Shown in pieces: positions 21,871-32,571 of a stretch of DNA of 64,000 bases; within the stretch, counting starts at the first letter, position 1; every line of letters begins with the position of its first letter. The notes beneath the pieces were generated by a model, which saw only the letters and a list, made by a program, of their open reading frames with translations, did not search any database and was not told the origin of the DNA. The stretch lies in the NCBI RefSeq assembly GCF_021462225.1, contig NC_061800.1:10573002-10637001 (forward strand), given 5' to 3'. Source of the stretch: Girardinichthys multiradiatus. Taxonomy: Eukaryota; Chordata; Actinopteri; Cyprinodontiformes; Goodeidae. Both the position numbers and the translations under genes were made by a program.

Positions 21871-23865
21871 CTTCAAAAAGAGAAAAACTGTTAATGAAAC
21901 AAACTTGTGGCTGACAGAGACTTTAACGCTGCAATTAATCACGATCAGCAATGTCAAATTGTTTCAAGATAAAATGTACCATCAGTATTCCGTTTATAGT
22001 TGTGATATATGAACACAGGCCCTGCAAGCTTATACAGCCAGAAGAGAGACATAGAGATAGAGAGGGAAATGGGGAAATAACAGAAGGAAGGCTGAGCCAG
22101 AGTGGATATTAAATGGAAAATTTTAGGCCACAGCAGAGCAGCCAGTCTGCATCCTCATAAAGGGCTGCACTGTAAACAAATGGCAGCATGGCCCCCATAA
22201 AAAATGCTGGCCAGAGCAGAAGAAGCTCTCAAGTTGATTACTTCTGAGAGGTCCTGCAGAAGTAATCAGTCATGCACAGGAATGGTGGGAGGAGGATTAG
22301 AGGTGGGTAGGGGGTTAGGAAATAAAGAGGCATCCCCCCTAGAGGATCCTGCAAGTCCAATATTTATTTCCTTGATTTATGTGGCGAGACTCTGGCAATT
22401 ACAGACGGGCCTTAATTCAATTCCTTCCACCAAGCCTGCTCACATGGAACAACGCCACCAGAGGAGAACTAAAGGGGACAGGGGTGGAGGGGTGTTCTGT
22501 CTCCTAAAACTGAGTAATACTTCTCAATGGCACCGCGAAGCTACAGAAACAGCATGTTCTGTCAGAAGTGCATCAAGTCACATTTTGCTGTGCTGTGCCC
22601 TCTGATGGATTAACTACCAGATGGGAGTGGGGCGGGGGGGCTGGGGGCAGCTGGTTGGCTTGTCTTTTGTGTTGCAACTAAAATTAGGCATTCCAGATTA
22701 GCCAACCATGCCATATGTTTATTCTGCCTCACAATCAACCAAAAGGTTCTCAAACAGAATCGGGGGTTAAAATTGACCCACCAATATTATGCCTCTGATC
22801 CACCTTGGGAGGTAGTGACTACTATGAGGGGTAGTGTGGGATTGAGTGTGATGTAGCACAAAGCAAAATCAGTGAGTCTGGCAGGTGTGTACAGAGCGAA
22901 GACATCGTATCATCCTCTAATGTCTGTCTGACCTGAGAAATACATGATCAGCAGAATCTGATGAAGATAATGGCACGCTGAGGATTGTGCACAACAACAT
23001 TGCTTATACCTCTGAAAATTGTACTTAATGCCAACTTGTTCAAGAAAAAATGGCCACATCTCTATGTGCATGCACACAAAGTCCTTGTGTGTCTAAAAGT
23101 GCAACTTATGTTTTGCCTAAATATATCTTTTCCATCCTCCTCCCTGCAGCAGCTTACAGGCAGCCCTGGAGGAAGACATAGCTAGCTGTGCCTCCTCTTC
23201 TCCTATATCTGTATTAGTTTTTCAGAGCCGCTAAGAGAGATAAATCTGCTGCTGCTTCTCTTGTGCTTTTTTGCTGTGGACACAGCAGCCCACATTCACT
23301 CTGTTTTATTAAATACCTGCTGCATGGCTTCTGTAACATGAGGGGTTTAAATGACCTCACAAAACAGAAGCTTCTGAAATAAATTCAGTCCAGAGACCGT
23401 GTCTGTTAAAGGCTGCTGGTGGAGTTCTAGGTGGATAGACATCATCAATTTTCTTTTAGTGCTGCTGTGCGAGGGGCTCTAGACTCACAATCCGTTCAGT
23501 GATCTCTCCATATGATGCAGCTCAGCCAACATGCTTTACTTGTAGCAATCTGCAAACTACAACATACAATTCCAGTATGTGTAAACTCCACCCGGAGTGG
23601 ACAGACATTGTAAACAATTATCAGCATCCTGAGAGTGATATCTCTTCTGCTTATTGTCACAGAAACACTTCGAGACACTGTAGCACAGCTGGATCAGATC
23701 AAAGCAGTACACACTCTCCTAGGAAAAATGTACCTGGATTGGATTTGTTATTTTTCCCAGTCTGAACTGTGATCATTTAAAAGGACATGAGAAAGAAATG
23801 GTGTATACTGGGAACTGATAAATAATATCATAAAATATATTTCTACTCCTTCATTTGTTTCACTT
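21871..23865. other. ENOX intron sequence, nothing else recognised
   Basis: Distal part of the intron 25310-21871. Includes the G-rich run 'ggggcggggggg' near 22630. The 133-codon open frame at 22204-22605 (+) shows no known motif. Confidence 0.5.
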
Positions 23866-23869
23866 TCTT

Positions 23870-24560
23870 TTAGCTTTTAACAGGTTTTCTTCCAGGGTTG
23901 CCCTGCATTTGGCTTCACCCCGTGCCCTTTAACTGGCCCTGCTAAGGAAAGGCATCTCCACAGCATGATATTGCTACCACCATGTTTCACCGTGGGGATG
24001 TTAGTGTCCCACCACACGCAACATTTTGAGCCCTCAAAGGTCAATTCTGATCTCCCATGTGGCTTTGACTCTCTGCAAATAGAACTTTTTATAGTCTTCT
24101 TCTTCCCATTCTTCCACAAAAGCGAGATTTGTGGAGTGCACAACTAATTCTTGTCCTCTCAACAGATTATCCCACCTGAGCTGTGGATCTCTGCGGCTTC
24201 TCCGAGGTCATCAAGGAGCTGCTTCTCTGACTAACCTGCCAGTCTGTCGGGGGGGCGGCCATGTCCTGGTAGGTTTGTAGTTGTGCCAATGTCCCTATGT
24301 TTTTAGCTGTTGGACTGAACACTTCTGTGAGATGTTAATAGTCTGGGAGCAAACCCTTCATGATGCTGGTTGTTGCCTACTGTTCTTCTAAAGAGCCTGT
24401 GAAGCTTTTAAAGAACAGCTGGATTTATACTGAGAATAAATTAGACCCAGGTCGATTTTTTACTAACCAGGTGATTTCAGAAGGGAACTGGTTGCACTTG
24501 GTTTTAATTTGTTGAATCGGAGAAAAGGAGGCAGAACCCAGATGCACACACCTTTCATTT
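23870..24560 (-). pseudogene. Tc1-like transposase remnant in ENOX intron
   Basis: The minus frame 24143-23877 contains the Tc1 block IPTVKHGGSNIMLW, and the plus strand shows the matching 'cacagcatgatattgctacc' and 'accatgtttcaccgtgggga'. Further right, 'ggtgatttcagaagggaact' and 'gttgcacttggttttaattt' recall the flank of the same family. Kin of the remnants at 37775-38520, 40495-41410 and 62640-63055. No intact gene. Confidence 0.65.
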
Positions 24561-24609
24561 TTCTTGAAATATTTTGAAATGCCATTGTCTTTCTGCTTCA
24601 CAGTTATGC

Positions 24610-25200
24610 ACTACTTTGTATTATTAGAATCAGACTCAACTGATTTTGCCAAGTTAGTGCATACAAACAAGGCATTTGGGTTTGGTTCTACGTGCTCTCA
24701 ATGAAAATAAAAATATTTTTGTAAATATGTATACATATATACGGTGTTTTACTAAAAAAGAAAGACATGGTTGGATCATGCAAATATGCATGGTATATAT
24801 CAGGGCACTCCGACTGTTAAGTTTTGTATCAGAGAGACACCCTGGGGAAATAAACTGTCTCTGTGGAGGCTGGCTTTTGCAAATCTGTAGGGTCGACCCA
24901 GATGTAAAAGTCTCAAGGAGTTGTGAACAGGTTGTGAGGGGTTTGCAGAGACGTTGGCTGCACTTTTAGCTGACTCTAGACCTGTACAAGTCAAGGATGG
25001 AGGGAAGGTCACCCCTGATGATCCTCTCTGCAGACCTAATTGTTCGTTGTAGTTTGGACCTGTCCTGTGTTATGGAAGAGTCAAACTACACAGTGATGGA
25101 TGTGCACAAAACAGACTGAATAATGGCAGCATAGATGATGACTAGCAGCTACTGTGGAAGGTTTCACTTCTTGAGTTGCCGCAGGAAGTACGCTTAAAAT
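24610..25200 (-). mobile_element. LINE 3' fragment (reverse transcriptase C-terminus)
   Basis: The minus strand, in interrupted frames, resembles the C-terminal region of fish L2/Rex1-like RTs: 'DRSKLQRTIRSAERIIRG' then 'LPSILDLYRSRVS' around 25065-24965, and 'FIPQGVSLIQNL' near 24850-24820. The low end near 24610-24660 looks like a LINE 3' UTR. Stops show decay. Lies 110 bases downstream (in gene direction) of the 25311-25410 exon. Confidence 0.6.
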
Positions 25201-25310
25201 CCCAATAAGACAGAGTGACAGAGTTTGTGCCTGTACAGTGGCAAAATGTTACAAATTTGCATTGAAATGGCTTAAAGCACAATAATCTTTGCTGGTTAAA
25301 CTTTATTTAC

Positions 25311-25410
25311 CTAGTAGCAGAGCCTCTTTCTCTGAAGCGACTCCTCCTCTCATGAACTCACTCCTCCTGTCTCTGCTGAGGTACAGCGAGGGAACGCACC
25401 CATTCATGCT
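25311..25410 (-). CDS. enox1: ENOX1-like exon, residues 478-511
   Basis: Acceptor ...TGTTTCCACAG at 25411, donor GTAAATAA at 25310. Phase 0 in, phase 1 out. It encodes SMNGCVPSLYLSRDRR, then GGVASEKEALLLG. The SEKEALL(I/L)G end is a strong ENOX signature. The first half is divergent from the mammalian protein, as expected for this variable linker before the C-terminal domain. The ORF continuing upstream through CVFPQ is intron. Confidence 0.92.
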
Positions 25411-25829
25411 CTGTGGAAACACACACAAACAGGCTTCACACACCTGGGCAGCTATTATGGAGAAGGGTCCATAAGCCACGCAGTATGTCAAAACATTAAG
25501 GAGGGTTAGTTGACAATCCACGAGAATTTCGGTATTGATTTCAAACATGGAGGAAAAGGTGTTTTCAATTAGCTGTTTTTACAGCTTTTTATTAAGGATG
25601 AAGTCGGAGCAACTTGCAAATGTATGCAATGAAAATTGACATAATTCATTTTGCATGCACAACTAGTAACATATGCCTAAATGAGCACGTTTTGGAAATG
25701 TTTTTTCTTTCATGCAACATTATTTGTTTTACTCAGAAAGAGACCCTAATAAATCCCAACCACTGAGAACCAGAGACGTACACGTTAACAGGACAATTGT
25801 TTAACTTTACCCGAGTGCTCAGGTTTTAC

Positions 25830-25886
25830 CTTTTCATGAAGCTCTCCATTGGTTCCCTCAACAGCTTCGCCTTTACTACTCAACAG
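25830..25886 (-). CDS. enox1: ENOX1-like small exon, residues 459-477
   Basis: A 57-base exon with acceptor ...CATGTCTCTGCAG at 25887 and donor GTAAAACC at 25829, phase 0 at both ends. It reads LLSSKGEAVEGTNGELHEK, comparable with LKGTKELVETNGHSHED of human ENOX1. It keeps the frame between its neighbours whether included or skipped. The call rests on splice signals and this weak but position-matched similarity. Confidence 0.8.
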
Positions 25887-26499
25887 CTGCAGAGACATAA
25901 AAAAAGAAAACTGACATTTAATCAGAGATAACCCCAAGAGGCAGAGATAATTAGTTGCTGTTTTCTTCCACTAGAATTTGAGTCTGAAGATGGCCAAATC
26001 ACGACATTTGATGGCTGCAACAGAAATCTATTGAAATCTGATATAAAGAAAAAAGCTGTTTATCAGAAATACAAATAAACAATGTTTTGGGAGGTTCTTG
26101 AATCTGGAGAATAACTGATATCAGGTCAGGGGTGTGAATTAGATAGGAGAGGATGACCCACCAGTGTGCCAGGACAGCGCTGGGTCATATCTAAACACTT
26201 TGAACAAATTGTGTCATTCAATCATAGAAGACTGAAAATAAAAATGTCTGCTAATAACATTGGAAAGTGTAGGGAAACCTTTTTTGCCTCGAGATAAAGG
26301 CCTTAAACAGCTCTTGCATATGTACCCCGTTTGACCCCCTAAAAGCAACATATCTAAAACTAATCAGGTTTATCTTAAAAAAAACCCCAAAAGTCTACTT
26401 GAATCCACAAATCACTCTAAGTAATGGAAGGCAAATATCAAGTAGTTTACGTCCCACCTTCAGTACATTACTTCTCTCTTCATTTACTACAGATCCACA

Positions 26500-27712
26500 T
26501 CAGCTGATCCTGCAAGGCTTTAGCTAACTTTACATCAGAGAGCACAAAAATCCCATGTGGCATTCCCCAAGGGTCCATCTTAGGGCCCCTCCTATTCAAT
26601 ATCTACATGCTCCCTCTAACTCAGATTTTAATAAACAACAACGTAAGTTATCATAACTATGCAGACGACACACAGCTATACGTTACGATGTCACCAGGTG
26701 ACCATGAACCCATTCAAGCGCTGGGTAAATGCTTAGAAGAAATCAATGCATGGATGGGCCTAAATTTTCTTCAGCTGAATCAAAACAAAACTGAAGTAAT
26801 AATCTTTGGACCAAAGGAAGAGCGTTTAAAGGTTAGCACACAGCTTCAGTTAATACAGCTAGAAACCACCAGTCAGTCTAGAAACCTGGGTGTAGTGATG
26901 GACTCAGACCTGAACCTTCAGAGGCACATAAAGACAGTAACAAGGTCAGCCTTCTATCACCTAAAGAACATCTCCAGGATTAAAGGACTAATGTCTCAGC
27001 AGGACCTTGAAAAACTAATTCATGCGTTCATCTTTAGTAGAATTGATTACTGCAACGATGTCTTCACAGGTCTGCCTAAAAAGTGGATCAGACAGCTGCA
27101 GTTGATCCAGAACGCTGCTGCTCAATAGAACTAAGAAAGTGGAGCACATCACCCCGGTTCTAAAGTCCCTACACTGGCTCCCTGTAGCTCAGAGAATAGA
27201 CTTTAAAGTACTTCTATTAGTCTATAAATCACTGAATGGCTTAGCAACAAAATATATTACAGACTTGTTGTCAGTGTATCAACCACCCAGACTTCTCAGG
27301 TCTTCTCGCTCAAATCTACTCTGCAGAACCAGAACCAAACATGGAGAAGCAGCTTTTAGTTTTTATGCTCCACTAATCCGGAATAAACTGCCAGACAACT
27401 GTAAAAGCGCCGAAACCCTAAGTTGCTTTAAATCAAGATTAAAAACTTATTTGTTTAGAGTGGCCTTTGACTGCGTCATCTAGGCATAATTAGTTGCGTT
27501 TTCAGTCCAATTTTCCTTTCATTTTCTTGTCCATCATTCTATTCTCTTTATTTTATTTTACTTTTTTAAATTACCTCTGTTGTTTGATTTTATCATTTCA
27601 TTTGTTTTTCTGTGTCTGTATCAGTGTTTATTTGCTTTGTGATTTTATGTACAGCGCTTTGAGTGTCTCGTTGCTGAAAAGCGCTATATAAATAAACTTA
27701 CCTTACCTTAAC
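26500..27712 (+). mobile_element. LINE copy with RT motifs B and C, frameshifted
   Basis: 5'-truncated non-LTR retrotransposon antisense to ENOX. From about 26545 the frame reads [17 protein letters not shown] (motif B), then YADDTQLY (motif C, catalytic Asp pair intact) and the RT tail ...[29 protein letters not shown]. At 27122-27128 the sequence 'gctgctgctcaatagaac' replaces 'gctgctgcccgcgtcctcactagaac' of the sister copy, a short deletion that creates a stop and shifts the frame. The 3' end carries a stem-like 'gcgctttgag...aaagcgcta' and an (ACCTT)n tail. Confidence 0.88.
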
Positions 27713-27918
27713 AGCTATTCCAGCAGGGACCAAGTCCAAAGTAGATGTGTACCATCTTAAAATGATTTCAGTCTCAAAAACGTTTAATACTTTGTTATAA
27801 AGCTTTAAACTGATGTGTAGTTATGTGGTTATTTATGCAGAAGCCAATACAGTCATGTAAAAAACATAGGATACCCCATTAAATATTCAGTTCTTTCCAA
27901 CAAATACATATCAATTTA

Positions 27919-28537
27919 CAGGGGTTGGACATTGAAACTGAAACACCTGTCATGTTAGTGTGGGAGGTTTCAAGGCTAAATTGGACCAGCCTGGTAGCCA
28001 GTCTTCATTGATTGCACATTGCACCAGTAAGAGCAGAGTGTGAAGGTTCAATTAGCAGGGTAAGAGCACAGTTTTGCTCAAAATATTTAAATGCACACAA
28101 CATTATGGGTGACATACCAAAGTTCAAAAAAGGACAAATTGTTGGTGCACGTCTTGCTGGCGCATCTGTGACCAAGACAGCAAGTCTTTGTGATGTATCA
28201 AGAGCCACGGTATCCAGGGTAATGTCAGCATACCACCAAGAAGGACGAACCACATCCAACAGGATTAACTGTGGACGCAAGAAGAAGCTGTCTGAAAGGG
28301 ATGTTCGGGTGCTAACCCGGATTGTATCCAAAAAACATAAAACCACGGCTGCCCAAATCACAGCAGAATTAAATGTGCACCTCAACTCTCCTGTTTCCAC
28401 CAGAACTGTCTGTCGGGAGCTCCACAGGGTCAATATACACGGCCGGGCTGCTATAGCCAAACCTTTGGTCACTCATGCCAATGCCAAACGTCGGTTTCAA
28501 TGGTGCAAGGAGTGCAAATCTTGGGCTGTGGACAATG
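27919..28537 (+). mobile_element. 5' half of a Tc1-like transposon
   Basis: It begins after TA (27917-27918) with CAGGGGTTGGACATTGAAAC, the same terminus as the element at 18250-19342. It keeps the 5' leader and the transposase start (ATG at 28105: MGDIPKFKKGQIVGARLAG), with both helix-turn-helix parts and HGRAAIAKPLVTHANAKR. It stops abruptly after WAVDNV (~28537), where unrelated sequence begins. The catalytic domain and right terminus are gone, so it is immobile and encodes at most a DNA-binding fragment. Confidence 0.85.
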
Positions 28538-28572
28538 TGAATTTTAATTACAGGTACACATTAAATGTGTAA
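28105..28572 (+). pseudogene. Truncated Tc1 transposase, DNA-binding half only
   Basis: An open frame of 156 codons from the likely start ATG at 28105. It holds the first HTH (VTKTASLCDVSRATVSRVM), a basic GRKKK linker and the second HTH region. It lacks all three DDE residues. The final dozen codons after WAVDNV come from flanking sequence. Whether it is expressed is unknown; N-terminal fragments of Tc1 proteins can in principle still bind ends. Confidence 0.75.
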
Positions 28573-30957
28573 TTGTTTTACTCCGTAAATAAAATATGTA
28601 AACAAAAATGTGTTTTATAACCGAACAAAGACCAGGACACCCTAATGAGACGCCTCTGGCCCATCTACCAGTCTCTGGCTTCACGTGAGGGAAGTTTGTT
28701 CCCCTCCCCATATTCAGCTGTGAGATGGACAACCCATTTTAGCTCACCCCGCAGCATCTCTATGAGATCTGACACTTTGAGCTCTATGCTTCAGAGTTGG
28801 TATGAAGGTTAATTCCTGGAATACTCTGGCTGAATGTCCTCTGCTTTGCAGACTATTTTCTCTTACGTGAAATGGCTGTTTTCAAATTTATTTGCAACCT
28901 CTCTAAATCTCTTACCGGACTTGAGCTGCTACAATCTTCTTTCTGAGGGCCTCAGACGGCTCTTTAGATCTCACCATGTTGTTCGCTCTCCTCAACAGTC
29001 AGAAGCACACCAAAACCAAATGTTTAAACTAAGGTTCATACCCCATTTAAATGCTGAGTAGTGATGTTCTTTGTCATTTTACCCATTTTAAGTGTGAATA
29101 AATGTGGGAGTGTCCTAATATATTTCTCACTAAACATTTTTATAATTCCTTTACATTACATTTTACAGAAAAAAATGTCAGTTTGTCTTAATCTATATTA
29201 CTTGCTAATATTATATCTATATTACTCAGTAATGCTGAGAAATACGGTAGTGTTAAAGTGAATGGATTGGTGCTTGTCGTGTATTTTTGCTAAATCTGAT
29301 TAAATATTTGTTTCTCTGGAGTTGTCTGAATGGGAATAATATTTCTGCTTGATTATCTCTTTGCTGCATGATCATTTTGAGCATCACTGGTAAATCGGAG
29401 GTTGATGGAACATTAGGTTATTTTTTTTTTAGGATGAAAGCAGCGGCAATGTGAAAAACACATCATCCCCTCAATTCAGCTCCAGCTCTCTGACTTTCGA
29501 AGAAGAATTGGGCTTCCTTTATTCCCCACTTTCTTTTAACATCATGAAGTTTAATTGTTCCAGAGCAGTTTCATGCTGACTTGGTTTACATAAAAATGTC
29601 AACTAAAAAGCACATATAAAAATGGGTTGTTGCTAATCCAGTATAAGGTTAGCCAAGCTAAGCCAAGTAGCTGCTAGCTATCCTTTATGCAGTCAGTCAG
29701 GTTCTATTAAGCTAATTCCTGATTCCACAGATCAGGCAGTAATCAGGCCTGGGTTTGGTTTGTAAAACTAAAATCTATTTTCAGAATAATCTGGTTAATC
29801 ACAAGGTATTGATGATGACGTAACAAGGAGGTGATTACTTTTTCACATAGAGCCAGCTTGGTTGGGTAACTTTTTTTTTGTTAATAAATGAAATCATCCT
29901 TTGAGAATTGTTTTTTGTATTTACTCTCGCATTTAATCTTTGACAGTCATAGAAATCTGATTATCTGTGAGTGTGAAAAAACCCCCCAAAAAATAAGAGT
30001 TTTTGTACATTGCTGTAGCTGTACTGGAAATATAAATAATTTTCTTGAATCTATTTTAAATACACTTCATTCATTTCAGCTTAAAACCATCAGTCTGCTT
30101 CCTCGAACTAACATGAACAAGTGACAGGTGGTACAACTCCGCGCAGGCAGCTGTCCATCAGTAGAACAGGACAACATTCTCATTACAGCAGCACAGCACA
30201 GGCAATAGTAGGGAGAGCTGCTTTCAGTCAACGGTTTGTATGCAAAGCCGCACCAATCACATTTAGACTTGTGCTGCACTCCTGACAAATGAGGTTATTC
30301 TGAATGGACTCATGTAAAACTCAGGTCTTTATGTTGGGTTTATAGGCCAGACCTCCATATCTGTATCTATGTTTTACAAAATTCCCTCTCTGTCAGCCGT
30401 GGCCTTCTCTTGGGAGTCTGCCATAACTTGATATTGATATAGCCTCTCTTGCTCTCCCCAAGCTTCTCATGTTTGCCATTTTTGTACCAAACAGCAGCTG
30501 AATTTTTCTGCAAATGTGATGGGAACTATGCCGAAAACTACAGCAAGTATTAAAGAAAAGATTCATCTGTTCGTTGATTTATGTTTATTTACCTATCCCT
30601 ATATAAAACCTTTGCTGACCTAGCCTATAAAGACACAAAACAGTTTTTCTTTCTCATCCACACCTCATCTGTTCCTCCTGTTCGCTGTATTTTTCCTATA
30701 GGTTGTATGTGCATTGATGAAAGTTTTTTTCTTTGTTTACTTCTAAAACAATGACTTTAATGTTTTATTCAACCCCATTCGGGAAGTGTTGAGCTGGAGG
30801 TTGCAGTGCAAGCATAAGCCTCTTTCCAGCACTCAATATATTAAATCAATCTACATTAAGATTCATCCAAGACAGAAGAAACAAAACAAAAAAATAATAA
30901 CACACCCAACCACATTGCTGGTTCAGCTATACACTATGGTTGTCAAAATAGTTAATA
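28573..30957. other. ENOX intron sequence, nothing else recognised
   Basis: AT-rich. Open frames at 28834-29061, 29888-30124 and 30076-30288 show no motif or splice context. Confidence 0.45.
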
Positions 30958-30959
30958 TA

Positions 30960-31159
30960 CAGGTCCTTCTCAAAATATTAGCATATTGTGATAAAGTTCA
31001 TTATTTTCCATAATGTAATGATGAAAATTTAACATTCATATATTTTAGATTCATTGCACACTAACTGAAATATTTCAGGTCTTTTATTGTCTTAATACGG
31101 ATGATTTTGGCATACAGCTCATGAAAACCCAAAATTCCTATCTCACAAAATTAGCATAT
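30960..31159 (+). repeat. Left terminal inverted repeat of the intact Tc1 element
   Basis: About 200 bp from CAGGTCC to 'cacaaaattagcatat', matching the reverse complement of 32370-32569. Mismatches seen: aatgtAatg/aatgtCatg, caggtCttt/caggtGttt, gatTtgg/gatGtgg, caaaAttc/caaaGttc (left/right). Confidence 0.93.
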
Positions 31160-31287
31160 CATTAAAAGGGTCTCTAAACGAGCTATGAACCTAATCATCT
31201 GAATCAACGAGTTAACTCTAAACACCTGCAAAAGATTCCTGAGGCCTTTAAAACTCCCAGCCTGGTTCATCACTCAAAACCCCAATC

Positions 31288-32292
31288 ATGGGTAAGACTG
31301 CCGACCTGACTGCTGTCCAGAAGGCCACTATTGACACCCTCAAGCAAGACGGTAAGACACAGAAAGAAATTTCTGAACGAATAGGCTGTTCCCAGAGTGC
31401 TGTATCAAGGCACCTCAGTGGGAAGTCTGTGGGAAGGAAAACGTGTGGCAGAAAACGCTGCACAACGAGAAGAGGTGACCGGACCCTGAGGAAGATTGTG
31501 GAGAAGGGCCGATTCCAGACCTTGGGGGACCTGCGGAAGCAGTGGACTGAGTCTGGAGTAGAAACATCCAGAACCACCGTGCACAGGGGTGTGCAGGAAA
31601 TGGGCTACAGGTGCCGCATTCCCCAGGTCAAGTCACTTTTGAACCAGAAACAGCGGCAGAAGCGCCTGACCTGGGCTACAGAGAAGCAGCACTGGACTGT
31701 TGCTCAGTGGTCCAAAGTACTTTTTTCGGATGAAAGCAAATTCTGCATGTCATTCGGAAATCAAGATGCCAGAGTCTGGAGGAAGACTGGGGAGAAGGAA
31801 ATGCCAAAATGCCAGAAGTCCAGTGTCAAGTACCCACAGTCAGTGATGGTCTGGGGTGCCGTGTCAGCTGCTGGTGTTGGTCCACTGTGTTTTATCAAGG
31901 GCAGGGTCAATGCAGCTAGCTATCAGGAGATTTTGGACCACTTCATGCTTCCATCTGCTGAAAAGCTTTATGGAGATGAAGATTTCATTTTTCAGCACGA
32001 CCTAGCACCTGCTCACAGTGCCAAAACCACTGGTAAATGGTTTACTGACCATGGTATCACTGTGCTCAATTGGCCTGCCAACTCTCCTGACCTGAACCCC
32101 ATAGAGAATCTGTGGGATATTGTGAAGAGAACGTTGAGAGACTCAAGACCCAACACTCTGGATGAGCTAAAGGCCACTATCGAAGCATCCTGGGCCTCCA
32201 TAAGACCTCAGCAGTGCCACAGGCTGATTGCCTCCATGCCACGCCGCATTGAAGCAGTCATTTCTGCAAAAGGATTCCCGACCAAGTATTGA
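31288..32292 (+). CDS. Tc1-like transposase, full length, DD34E
   Basis: 334 residues, the normal length for Tc1 transposases, which cut and paste their element into TA sites. The N-terminal paired-like DNA-binding region contains two HTHs (KTQKEISERIGCSQSAVSRH at 23-42; SRTTVHRGVQEMGY at 94-107) separated by a basic GRKR (54-57). The catalytic triad is D148 (FSDES), D238 (FQHDLAPAH) and E273 (NPIENLW), with 34 residues between the last two. VMVWG is at 186-190. The start ATG opens MGKTADLT and follows the left terminal repeat by about 130 bp; the stop TGA ends ...GFPTKY. No frameshift or stop interrupts it. Activity is inferred, not shown. Confidence 0.95.
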   Translation: MGKTADLTAVQKATIDTLKQDGKTQKEISERIGCSQSAVSRHLSGKSVGRKTCGRKRCTTRRGDRTLRKIVEKGRFQTLGDLRKQWTESGVETSRTTVHRGVQEMGYRCRIPQVKSLLNQKQRQKRLTWATEKQHWTVAQWSKVLFSDESKFCMSFGNQDARVWRKTGEKEMPKCQKSSVKYPQSVMVWGAVSAAGVGPLCFIKGRVNAASYQEILDHFMLPSAEKLYGDEDFIFQHDLAPAHSAKTTGKWFTDHGITVLNWPANSPDLNPIENLWDIVKRTLRDSRPNTLDELKATIEASWASIRPQQCHRLIASMPRRIEAVISAKGFPTKY

Positions 32293-32369
32293 GTGCATAA
32301 CTGTACATGATTATTTGAAGGTTGATGTTTTTTGTATTAAAAACACTTTTCTTTTATTGGTCGGATGAA

Positions 32370-32569
32370 ATATGCTAATTTTGTGAGATAGGAACTTTGG
32401 GTTTTCATGAGCTGTATGCCACAATCATCCGTATTAAGACAATAAAACACCTGAAATATTTCAGTTAGTGTGCAATGAATCTAAAATATATGAATGTTAA
32501 ATTTTCATCATGACATTATGGAAAATAATGAACTTTATCACAATATGCTAATATTTTGAGAAGGACCTG
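32370..32569 (-). repeat. Right terminal inverted repeat of the intact Tc1 element
   Basis: Reverse complement of 30960-31159 apart from about four substitutions; ends ...GAGAAGGACCTG before the TA duplication. It starts 78 bases past the transposase stop. Confidence 0.93.
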
Positions 32570-32571
32570 TA

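Larger units (their letters stand above)
30960..32569 (+). mobile_element. Apparently intact Tc1-like transposon
   Basis: A 1610-bp element flanked by TA at 30958-30959 and 32570-32571. It has ~200-bp inverted terminal repeats and a single uninterrupted transposase ORF. The termini read CAGGTCCTTCTCAAAATATT inward. The two repeats differ at only about four positions by eye. Repeats, ORF, DDE residues and target duplication are all present, as expected for a young and potentially autonomous insertion. It lies in the 10.8-kb ENOX intron, in the opposite orientation to the gene. Confidence 0.95.

Noticed and set aside
22204..22605. 133-codon plus-strand frame in an ENOX intron
   Set aside because: No recognisable domain and purine-rich composition explains the open frame.
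31248..31577. 109-codon minus-strand open frame inside the intact Tc1 element
   Set aside because: Antisense shadow of the transposase coding sequence; no independent motif.
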